From Bacillota bacterium (GTDB lineage: Bacteria > Bacillota_A > Clostridia > Acetivibrionales > DUMB01), in the NCBI GenBank assembly GCA_023621975.1, contig JAMOAC010000093.1, positions 1 to 5,674 of the forward strand: a stretch of DNA of 5,674 bases, read 5' to 3'. The position numbers and the translations under genes were made by a program. Below, piece by piece: positions 1 through 5,272 of the stretch. The notes beneath the pieces are model-generated. The model worked only from the letters and a program-made list of their open reading frames with translations, had not been told where the DNA came from and made no database searches. Numbering within the stretch: position 1 is the stretch's first letter; every line of letters begins with the position of its first letter.

Positions 1-560
1 GCCGTGACACGACGGTAAATACGGCAGTGGATGCGCTTTCACATGCCATAGAGGGATACCTGACAAAAAGGAGCACGCCTTTGAGTGATGCTCTGGCACT
101 GGAATCCATTTCTGTGTTCGGCAGCTGCACAGGCAATCTTGTAAATAACGATTTCAGCATGGATATGAGGGAAAAGCTTTTATATTCATCCATGCTGGCG
201 GGAATGGTAATTTCGCAGACAGGTACAAGCATAGTACATGGAATGGGATATCCCCTTACATACTTTAAAGGTGTACCCCACGGAAAGGCTAACGGACTTC
301 TATTAACGGAATACCTCAGGTTTAATTACGACACTCAGACAGAAAAGATTAACAATATATTAAATGCCCTTAAAATGAAAGATATAGACGAATTCGGGGA
401 AATCATGGACAGACTGATTGAAAATGACTTGAACTTAAGTGAGGATGAGTATGAAAGGTTTTCCAGAAAGAGCGAAAAGCACAAGAGTGTCAATTTCAAC
501 ATAAAACCTGTCACGTATGACGTTATTTTGGATATTTACAAAAAAGCATTAAGCAAATAA
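1..560 (+). CDS. Iron-containing alcohol dehydrogenase, C-terminal half (5' end outside window)
   Basis: Group III (iron-dependent) alcohol dehydrogenases interconvert alcohols and aldehydes or ketones with NAD(P)H in the cytoplasm. The frame is open from base 3, giving 185 residues, about half of a usual ~380-residue protein. The GTG at 27 is an internal valine, not a start. The all-helical iron-binding domain is visible. The four expected metal ligands are Asp10 and His14 in the VDALSHAIEGY block, His79 in IVHGMG and His93 in VPHGKANG (numbered from base 3). The Asp-to-His spacing of 4 and the last His-to-His spacing of 14 match the FucO pattern. The missing N-terminal half would hold the nucleotide-binding domain. 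The gene ends at TAA 558-560, 121 bases before folP, so it need not share the folate transcript. The family call is firm; the substrate (ethanol, butanol, 1,3-propanediol or other) cannot be read from this part. Confidence 0.93.
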   Translation, partial: RDTTVNTAVDALSHAIEGYLTKRSTPLSDALALESISVFGSCTGNLVNNDFSMDMREKLLYSSMLAGMVISQTGTSIVHGMGYPLTYFKGVPHGKANGLLLTEYLRFNYDTQTEKINNILNALKMKDIDEFGEIMDRLIENDLNLSEDEYERFSRKSEKHKSVNFNIKPVTYDVILDIYKKALSK

Positions 561-681
561 TTTACGTGAATGATATTAAGAAATAATTTGGCTTAAGTTG
601 GTTAATTAATAAAAAATTCCTGGAAATTAAATGCTTCAGAATCAACTGCCATATTGAAAAATTTCATGAAAGGAAAAGGAT

Positions 682-1542
682 ATGACTGGAAAGAAGTCTG
701 CAGATATGGAACAGAGATTTTTTGAGTGCGGAAGATACAGGCTTCCAATCGGTAAAAAGACATATATCATGGGTATATTAAACGTAACGCCCGATTCCTT
801 TTCAGACGGCGGTAGCTATAAAAGTGTTGACGATGCGGTCAACAGGGCAAAGGAAATGATAAAGGAGGGCGCCCACATTATAGACGTGGGAGGAGAGTCA
901 ACAAGGCCGGGATACACGCCTGTAGATGTTACAGAGGAGATAGAGAGGGTAATTCCCGTTATAGAGCGGCTGGTGAAAGAGACAGACGTTCCCATATCCG
1001 TGGATACGCAAAAGGCTCCTGTAGCAGAGAAGGCTTTGCAGGCAGGCGCTCATATTGTTAATGATATCTGGGGGCTGCAGGGTGATCCCCGGATGGCGGA
1101 AGTGGTTTCAAAATACGGTGCTGCCGTTATAGTAATGCATAATCAGGATGGAACGGTCTATAATGACCTTATGGATGATATTGCAAAATTCCTGAAAAGA
1201 AGCATTGAGATTGCTGAAAATTCGGGTATTAAAAGCAACAGCATTATGATAGATCCGGGCATAGGGTTTGGCAAAACTCTTGAACAGAACCTTGAGATCA
1301 TGAGGAGGCTGAGTGAGCTGAAAGCGCTGGGTAAGCCCATCCTTTTGGGAACATCCAGAAAATCCATGATTGGGAAGGTTTTGGACTTGCCGGTAGATAA
1401 ACGCATTGAAGGGACCGCCGCTACCGTAGCGATAGGAATTGCAGGCGGAGCTGATGTTGTGCGCGTACATGACGTAAAAGAGATGGCGCTGGTGGCAAAA
1501 ATGAGCGATGCTATAATACGTGGAGGAACTTACGGTGGATAA
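682..1542 (+). CDS. folP: Dihydropteroate synthase
   Basis: FolP joins 6-hydroxymethyl-7,8-dihydropterin diphosphate to p-aminobenzoate to give dihydropteroate; it is the sulfonamide target. The 286-residue TIM-barrel protein has normal family length. Motifs in order: the first pterin-binding signature at residues 30-44 (MGILNVTPDSFSDGG), the second at 63-78 (IIDVGGESTRPGY), SVDT with Asp108, Asn127-Asp128 after GAHIV, the IDPGIGFGK block with Asp191, the LGTSRKS block with Lys227 for p-aminobenzoate and pterin contact, and the C-terminal VRVHD with Arg261 and His263. The ATG at 682 is preceded by GAAAGG at 668-673 with 8 bases between, which suits a start; ATG 706 (Met9) is possible but has a weaker site. 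It is the first gene of a tight run, and its last 8 bases overlap the preferred folB start. No key residue looks altered. Nothing indicates the divergent loops of sulfonamide-resistant alleles, though this cannot be judged by eye. Confidence 0.97.
   Translation: MTGKKSADMEQRFFECGRYRLPIGKKTYIMGILNVTPDSFSDGGSYKSVDDAVNRAKEMIKEGAHIIDVGGESTRPGYTPVDVTEEIERVIPVIERLVKETDVPISVDTQKAPVAEKALQAGAHIVNDIWGLQGDPRMAEVVSKYGAAVIVMHNQDGTVYNDLMDDIAKFLKRSIEIAENSGIKSNSIMIDPGIGFGKTLEQNLEIMRRLSELKALGKPILLGTSRKSMIGKVLDLPVDKRIEGTAATVAIGIAGGADVVRVHDVKEMALVAKMSDAIIRGGTYGG
1522..1527 (+). promoter_or_regulatory. Ribosome binding site that sets the folB start
   Basis: GGAGGA lies 7 bases before GTG 1535, inside the end of folP. 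An upstream GTG at 1520 in the same frame would overlap this site and have no good site of its own. This decides the start at 1535 and implies coupling to folP translation. Confidence 0.8.
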
Positions 1543-1903
1543 GATCATAATGAGAAACATGAAGTTTTTCGGATATCACGGTGTGCTTCCCGAAGAGAGG
1601 GAAAAAGGCCAGAATTTCATCATAGATATTGAAATGACGACAGACCTTGAAAATGCGTCAGAAAGCGATGAACTTGACGATTCCGTGGACTATTCCAAGG
1701 CGTATGAAATAGTCAGGAATATTGTAGAAAATAATAAATTTCGACTTATTGAGAAATTAGCCGGCAGCATTTCCCGGGAAATGCTGTCGAAATTTCCGAA
1801 AATACAGGAGATTACCGTGGTTGTAAAAAAGCCTGAAGCTCCTATTGACGGGGAATTTGACTGGATGGGAGTGGAATTGAGGAGAAGAAGAAATGAAAAA
1901 TAG
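1535..1903 (+). CDS. folB: Dihydroneopterin aldolase
   Basis: FolB cleaves 7,8-dihydroneopterin to 6-hydroxymethyl-7,8-dihydropterin and glycolaldehyde, and usually acts as an octamer of a T-fold protein. From GTG 1535 it has 122 residues, the usual length, and begins MDKIIMRNM, a typical family N-terminus. The frame is open further to GTG 1520, but the ribosome binding site at 1522-1527 favours 1535. Family landmarks: FFGYHGVLPEE (11-21) with Glu21 matching Glu22 of the S. aureus enzyme, SVDY with Tyr53 (Tyr54 there), LIEKLA with Glu73 that anchors the pterin ring, and VVKKPEAPI with catalytic Lys99 (Lys100 there). It overlaps folP by 8 bases and folK by 11. Codons for residues 76-85 lie within a striking DNA palindrome (see the repeat entry); the protein sequence there still looks like a normal amphipathic helix. 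Confidence 0.96.
   Translation: MDKIIMRNMKFFGYHGVLPEEREKGQNFIIDIEMTTDLENASESDELDDSVDYSKAYEIVRNIVENNKFRLIEKLAGSISREMLSKFPKIQEITVVVKKPEAPIDGEFDWMGVELRRRRNEK
1753..1796 (+). repeat. Long inverted repeat (perfect 22-bp palindrome core) inside folB
   Basis: Bases 1765-1786 form a perfect palindrome centred on CCCGGG; one arm reads CAGCATTTCCC. It extends to 1762-1789 with a single G-T opposition (1764/1787). After an internal loop (AGC against A), GAAATT at 1753-1758 again matches AATTTC at 1791-1796. As RNA this gives a 12-bp stem with a CCGG tetraloop on top of a further 6-bp stem. There is no T-run after it, so it is not an intrinsic terminator. Function is unknown. Confidence 0.85.
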
Positions 1904-2387
1904 GGTTTTCATAGGGCTGGGTTCCAACATCGGAGAAAGGGAAAAGTATATTTTTGATGCCATAAGGCATATTTCAAGAATGCCCGATACAGAGGTTATC
2001 AGAATGTCGAACATCTATGAGACTGAACCTGTAGGCTATACCGAGCAGGACAGGTTCCTGAACATGGCAGTTTGCATTGTTACCGGGCTTGAGCCTTTGG
2101 AGCTGCTGGAAAGGCTGCAGCATATAGAAAATCTGCTTGGAAGGAAAAGGACTGTTCGCTGGGGCCCAAGAACTATAGACCTTGACATACTTCTTTATGA
2201 AGACTTGCGTCTTGAACTCCCCCAACTTGTAATTCCTCATCCGAGAATGTTTGAAAGGGCTTTTGTACTCATACCTTTGTCGGAAATCCTGGATGGCAGC
2301 GAAATAATGGGTATGAATGTTGATGAATTGATAAGAAAATGCAGTGACAGGGACGGGGTAAAACTCTTCAAAAGTTTACATAACTAA
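1893..2387 (+). CDS. folK: 2-amino-4-hydroxy-6-hydroxymethyldihydropteridine diphosphokinase (HPPK)
   Basis: FolK transfers diphosphate from ATP to 6-hydroxymethyl-7,8-dihydropterin, making the substrate of FolP. The 164 residues match the stand-alone bacterial enzyme. Visible motifs: GLGSNIGERE at 8-17, IYETEPVGY at 41-49 (pterin pocket), FLNMAV at 55-60, the HPPK signature RWGPRTIDLDIL at 89-100 with Asp96 and Asp98 as the two magnesium ligands, and IPHPRMFERAFVLIPL at 114-129 with the conserved His-Pro-Arg. The start ATG 1893 overlaps the end of folB by 11 bases, and GAGGAG at 1879-1884 lies 8 bases before it, so folB and folK are probably translationally coupled. folB and folK catalyse consecutive steps and are separate proteins here, unlike fused versions in some other organisms. 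The product passes to FolP, encoded two genes upstream. Confidence 0.97.
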   Translation: MKNRVFIGLGSNIGEREKYIFDAIRHISRMPDTEVIRMSNIYETEPVGYTEQDRFLNMAVCIVTGLEPLELLERLQHIENLLGRKRTVRWGPRTIDLDILLYEDLRLELPQLVIPHPRMFERAFVLIPLSEILDGSEIMGMNVDELIRKCSDRDGVKLFKSLHN

Positions 2388-2393
2388 GAGTAT

Positions 2394-2402
2394 GGGGGTG
2401 AT
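2394..2402 (+). promoter_or_regulatory. Ribosome binding site supporting a TTG start at 2406
   Basis: GGGGGTGAT matches the ideal GGAGGTGAT at all but one base, and its core ends 7 bases before TTG 2406. No ATG occurs in this frame until residue 51, so this site is the main evidence for the TTG start. Confidence 0.75.
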
Positions 2403-2405
2403 TTA

Positions 2406-3044
2406 TTGGTTGAAGTATATTATTATGTACCTGTGGAGGAAGTTGAAAATGCAGTGCTGTGCGGCTTGAAGCTTTCAAAATGGTATGACAGGGAAGTGCC
2501 GATTAACGGTGAGAGCAAGAAATGTCTTACGGCATTGTTAAATCCAAAAGATGACATGGAAAAATACAGGTCGGACAGGTATAAATGCGTAAAGCTCGAA
2601 ATATTGCCCAAATATTGTTTTGTGGCAGACAGATACCTTTATATGATGGGGCTTTCAAACCCTGCTGCCATGGAGATGTACTACGCTTCCATAATGCCGG
2701 TGGAGGATTACATATTTGGGACTTACAGGCTGCCTGAATGCCTTGTCACATCAACCGTTATAGGGGAATGCATAAGCGTGCTGGAAGAAAGGCTGGGCAC
2801 CCCGATATTGTTTGAAAATTCGGAAGAGCTATATTTAAACAATATTATGGAAGCATATCAGGAAAGAGATACTGCAGTTATTGATGCCATGCTGTATTGC
2901 TTTTACAGCAAGCTGGCAGAGATGGGCAGGCTAAGGAAGATGGAGGATACGGAAAAAAAGGTTGCAGTATTTTTTGACGAGCCGGGCGGCAGGAGGTACA
3001 CAATAAAAATCCCGGAAATGGAAAATCTGGCCAAATATGACTAA
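2406..3044 (+). CDS. Uncharacterised 212-residue protein between folK and birA
   Basis: I do not recognise this protein by name. It is a soluble, mixed alpha/beta protein with no signal peptide or membrane segment and seven cysteines (19, 40, 61, 71, 112, 122, 165) that form no CxxC pair. It starts at TTG 2406, backed by a near-ideal ribosome binding site, 18 bases after folK, and ends 13 bases before the preferred birA start, so it is probably co-transcribed. Visible blocks are an aromatic strand VYYYVP (4-9) followed by a helix ending in CGLKLS (19-24), LTALLNPKDD (41-50), CVKLEILPKYCFVADRYLY (61-79), PVEDYIFGTYRLPECLV (98-114), and a charged helical C-terminus. This order is reminiscent of the ADP-ribosyltransferase-fold layout of DUF4433/DarT-like proteins, with Glu111 in PECLV at the place of the catalytic glutamate. 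That is a weak hypothesis from pattern memory, not an assignment. The place between folK and birA gives no clear function. The gene itself is well supported. Confidence 0.88.
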   Translation: MVEVYYYVPVEEVENAVLCGLKLSKWYDREVPINGESKKCLTALLNPKDDMEKYRSDRYKCVKLEILPKYCFVADRYLYMMGLSNPAAMEMYYASIMPVEDYIFGTYRLPECLVTSTVIGECISVLEERLGTPILFENSEELYLNNIMEAYQERDTAVIDAMLYCFYSKLAEMGRLRKMEDTEKKVAVFFDEPGGRRYTIKIPEMENLAKYD

Positions 3045-3046
3045 AC

Positions 3047-3053
3047 AGGGTGA
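3047..3053 (+). promoter_or_regulatory. Ribosome binding site that sets the birA start
   Basis: AGGGTGA begins just after the stop of the upstream gene; its AGGG core lies 7 bases before ATG 3058. The earlier in-frame ATG 3037 has no good site at proper distance, so 3058 is preferred. Confidence 0.65.
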
Positions 3054-3057
3054 CGAT

Positions 3058-4059
3058 ATGAAATATAAAATATTGCAGATGTTAAAGGAAAAAAGCGCGG
3101 AATATGTTTCAGGAGAGAAGCTGAGTGAAACATTGGGAGTCTCAAGGACTGCCGTTTGGAAGTATATTAATGAATTGAAAAAAGAAGGGTATGTTATAGA
3201 ATCTTCCTCGAAAAAAGGATACAGACTTGAACCATCGCCCGACATATTAAATGAATTTGAAATTGGGTACTGCCTTGATACCCGCATTATAGGAAGAAAA
3301 ATATATTATTTTAAAAGCATTGATTCAACAAATAATTATGCCAAAAAGGTGGCGCAGGAAGGCTGCGTGGATGGAACTGTAATTGTGGCGGATGCCCAGA
3401 CTTCCGGAAGAGGCAGAATGGGCAGGAGCTGGGACTCAAAGGAAGGCTGCGGGATATGGATGTCGGTTGTACTGAGGCCTTCAATTTCCCCACAGGATGT
3501 TCAAATTATAACACTTGCTGCTTCAATTGCGGTTGTAGAGGCATTGAAGCATGTCACAGGGATTGACGCAGGAATAAAGTGGCCTAATGATGTAATAATC
3601 GGTGGGAAAAAGGTGTGCGGTATATTGACTGAAATGAGCACTGAGATGGACAGGGTCAATTATGTGGTATTGGGTATAGGGCTTAACATAAGCCAGAAAA
3701 ATGATGACTTCCCGAAGGAACTCAGAAGCAGGGCAATTTCCTTAAAGGCTTACATGGAAGAAAATAATATGAGTGTTCCAAGTATAAGAAGAAGTGATAT
3801 AATAAAACATATATTGCTCGAACTTGAAAAGCACTATGACAGTATGACAAGCGGCAATACGGAAGAAATCATTAAAATGTGGAGAGAAAATTCAGTTACT
3901 CTTGGCAGGAAAGTGAAAATAATATATAAAAATGCAGAGTACGAGGGAATAGCCAGGGATGTGACGGATGAAGGGAAACTGGTGGTTTATTGTAACGACG
4001 GTATTACCAGAGAGATTTCATCAGGGGAAGTTTCGGTAAGAGGCATTATGGGTAATTAA
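3058..4059 (+). CDS. birA: Bifunctional biotin-[acetyl-CoA-carboxylase] ligase / biotin operon repressor
   Basis: BirA makes biotinyl-5'-AMP from biotin and ATP and transfers biotin to a lysine of carrier domains such as that of acetyl-CoA carboxylase. The form with an N-terminal DNA-binding domain also represses biotin genes. From ATG 3058 the protein has 333 residues, as expected for the bifunctional class. Residues 1-58 form a winged helix-turn-helix (LSETLGVSRTAVWKYINELKKEGYVI, then the wing KKGYRL). The ligase core has the SIDSTN block (87-92), the adenylate loop GRGRMGRSW (117-125), KWPND with catalytic Lys174, GGKKVCGILTE (182-192) and LGIGLNI (205-211). The C-terminal SH3-like domain covers about residues 273-333. 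ATG 3037 would add seven residues but lacks a good ribosome binding site. No biotin synthesis genes or clear BirA operator are present, so its targets must lie elsewhere. A 46-base gap follows. Confidence 0.95.
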   Translation: MKYKILQMLKEKSAEYVSGEKLSETLGVSRTAVWKYINELKKEGYVIESSSKKGYRLEPSPDILNEFEIGYCLDTRIIGRKIYYFKSIDSTNNYAKKVAQEGCVDGTVIVADAQTSGRGRMGRSWDSKEGCGIWMSVVLRPSISPQDVQIITLAASIAVVEALKHVTGIDAGIKWPNDVIIGGKKVCGILTEMSTEMDRVNYVVLGIGLNISQKNDDFPKELRSRAISLKAYMEENNMSVPSIRRSDIIKHILLELEKHYDSMTSGNTEEIIKMWRENSVTLGRKVKIIYKNAEYEGIARDVTDEGKLVVYCNDGITREISSGEVSVRGIMGN

Positions 4060-4096
4060 AGTGTTAGTCCAACGGATGCCGGAATTATAATCGTAA

Positions 4097-4104
4097 GGAG
4101 GGGG
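4097..4104 (+). promoter_or_regulatory. Strong ribosome binding site for the small gene upstream of coaX
   Basis: GGAGGGGG preceded by TAA gives a strong site. GGAGG ends 4 bases before ATG 4106 and 10 before ATG 4112, so either methionine (Met1 or Met3) could be the start. Confidence 0.6.
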
Positions 4105-4105
4105 C

Positions 4106-4489
4106 ATGATAATGTTGAGGAAATGGGACAATCAGAAAAAAAATAATAGTGAACGCGGTAATTCGGCAGATAGCAGCGGAAATACCCCCAATAACCATGG
4201 GAATATACAAGGAGGCATGCAAAAAATGAAGCGTGGGAATATTTCCAACAGGAATCGCGAGCAGTCTTCGGGAAGGAACCGGGAACAGGTTCCTTTCAAA
4301 GAACGCGGCAATGTATTGAGCAGAAGCGGATTGCCAAGGCAAAATTACCAGCCGGGACAGTCAGGCGGGACAAAAAGTTCACTGAAATATAAAAGTGAAG
4401 AAACGGTTGATGACATAAGAGAAGATATAGCAAGGATTGAAAAGGAAATACATATGGAAATAAAGGAAATTAGGAGTTTGAAACTATGA
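4106..4489 (+). CDS. Uncharacterised low-complexity protein with C-terminal coiled coil
   Basis: I do not recognise this 127-residue protein. Residues 1-96 are rich in Asn, Gly, Ser, Arg and Gln, basic and almost certainly disordered. Arg-Gly-Asn recurs at 17-19, 43-45 and 67-69, about every 25 residues, and NREQ occurs twice (50-53, 58-61). Residues 97-126 form a charged amphipathic helix with Ile at 104, 108, 111, 115, 119 and 122, which predicts a short coiled coil. There is no signal peptide or membrane segment. The last four bases overlap coaX (ATGA), a sign of translational coupling, and a strong ribosome binding site precedes ATG 4106; both support a real gene. A second ribosome binding site with in-frame ATG codons lies at 4209-4228 and could give a shorter product of about 87 residues. 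A coiled-coil adaptor or RNA-binding role is conceivable from composition but is only inference. Confidence 0.75.
   Translation: MIMLRKWDNQKKNNSERGNSADSSGNTPNNHGNIQGGMQKMKRGNISNRNREQSSGRNREQVPFKERGNVLSRSGLPRQNYQPGQSGGTKSSLKYKSEETVDDIREDIARIEKEIHMEIKEIRSLKL
4209..4228 (+). promoter_or_regulatory. Possible internal ribosome binding site and start
   Basis: AAGGAGG at 4209-4215 is followed by in-frame ATG at 4217 (1 base away, too close) and ATG at 4226 (10 bases away, Met41). It could initiate an 87-residue shorter form of the low-complexity protein, or be the only true start. It may also be a by-chance effect of the Gly-Gly codons at residues 36-37. Confidence 0.4.
4271..4297 (+). repeat. Inverted repeat able to form a 10-bp RNA hairpin
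   Basis: GGAAGGAACC at 4271-4280 pairs with GGTTCCTTTC at 4288-4297 with one G-U pair and a 7-base loop. It lies inside the low-complexity gene and has no following T-run, so it is not a standard terminator. Confidence 0.6.
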
Positions 4490-5265
4490 TTTTTGTAATG
4501 GATGTAGGTAATACGAATATTGTAATAGGAGTTTACAGAGGAAGAAAACTTTTATACAGCTGGAGAATGGGTACTGACAAGAATAAGACCTGTGACGAAT
4601 ACGGGATGTTCATTTTGAACCTTTTCAACAGTGTGAAGCTTGATGTGCACGAAGTGAAAGGTGCCATAGTGGCGTCTGTAGTCCCTCCGATAATGCAGGC
4701 AATAGAAAATGCCATCAGGAAATATTTGAACATTGAGCCGATGATTGTAGGGCCAGGAATAAAGACAGGAATAAACATTAAATATGAAAACCCCAGGGAG
4801 GTCGGTGCAGACAGGATAGTTAACGCTGTTGCCGCCATTGAAATATACAAGGGCCCCGCAATAATTGTTGATTTTGGCACTGCCACCACGTTTTGCGCCA
4901 TATCTTCAAAGGGTGAATATCTTGGGGGAGTGATATGCCCCGGGATAAGGATATCTGCGGAAGCGCTTTTCCAAAGGGCGGCCAAATTGCCGAGAATTGA
5001 GCTTGTAAAGCCAAGCAGCGTTATTGGACGCAATACCGTTGTAAGCATGCAGTCCGGCCTGGTGTACGGCTATGTAGGACAGGTGGACTACATAGTCAAA
5101 AGAATGAAGAAAGAAATGAAAGAGAGCAATATAAAAGTAATAGCAACGGGCGGCCTGGCAAGGCTGATTGCGGAAGAATCCGAGACCATCGATGAAGTAA
5201 ACGAGCTGCTTACCCTCGAAGGGCTCAGAATTTTATATGAAAAAAATACGCATACCGAAGAATGA
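4486..5265 (+). CDS. coaX: Type III pantothenate kinase
   Basis: CoaX phosphorylates pantothenate to 4'-phosphopantothenate, the first step of coenzyme A synthesis. Type III enzymes belong to the acetate kinase/Hsp70/actin fold family, act as dimers, need a monovalent cation and are not inhibited by CoA. The 259 residues match the family. The protein opens with [15 protein letters not shown], whose Asp6 lies in the first phosphate-binding motif. Then come VASVVPP (62-68), [11 protein letters not shown] (100-110) with Asp109 as the expected catalytic base, the second phosphate motif VDFGTATTF (128-136) with Asp129, GGVICPGI (147-154) and ATGG near the C-terminus. ATG 4486 overlaps the preceding stop by four bases, and GGAG at 4473-4476 lies 9 bases before it. 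birA next to coaX is a recurrent pairing (in Bordetella the coaX homologue was named baf). It is the last gene of the plus-strand run and converges with a hydrolase gene. Confidence 0.96.
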   Translation: MIFVMDVGNTNIVIGVYRGRKLLYSWRMGTDKNKTCDEYGMFILNLFNSVKLDVHEVKGAIVASVVPPIMQAIENAIRKYLNIEPMIVGPGIKTGINIKYENPREVGADRIVNAVAAIEIYKGPAIIVDFGTATTFCAISSKGEYLGGVICPGIRISAEALFQRAAKLPRIELVKPSSVIGRNTVVSMQSGLVYGYVGQVDYIVKRMKKEMKESNIKVIATGGLARLIAEESETIDEVNELLTLEGLRILYEKNTHTEE

Positions 5266-5272
5266 TGTTTCA

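Noticed and set aside
561..681. Possible promoter, riboswitch or BirA site before folP
   Set aside because: The gap is AT-rich, with only poor -35/-10 pairs (for example TTTACG with TAATTT). The GGTTAA at 600-605 has no matching half-site, and I see no tetrahydrofolate riboswitch core or terminator hairpin. A promoter may exist but cannot be placed.
1108..1560. Minus-strand open frame of 150 codons opposite folP
   Set aside because: It lies antisense to clear FolP motifs, has no good start context, and its translation shows no recognisable domain.
2025..2057. GAACCTG/CAGGTTC pairing in folK with a 19-base loop
   Set aside because: Seven-bp arms at this distance are expected by chance in a window of this size, and it has no T-run or conserved context.
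4086..4091. Perfect TATAAT in the gap between birA and the low-complexity gene
   Set aside because: No acceptable -35 hexamer at 16-18 bases and no TG extension. A start about 7 bases downstream would cut into the ribosome binding site of the next gene.
4533..5048. Minus-strand open frame of 171 codons opposite coaX
   Set aside because: It is antisense to strongly conserved CoaX motifs; its hydrophobic stretches are the mirror of coaX codon use, and no ribosome binding site was seen.
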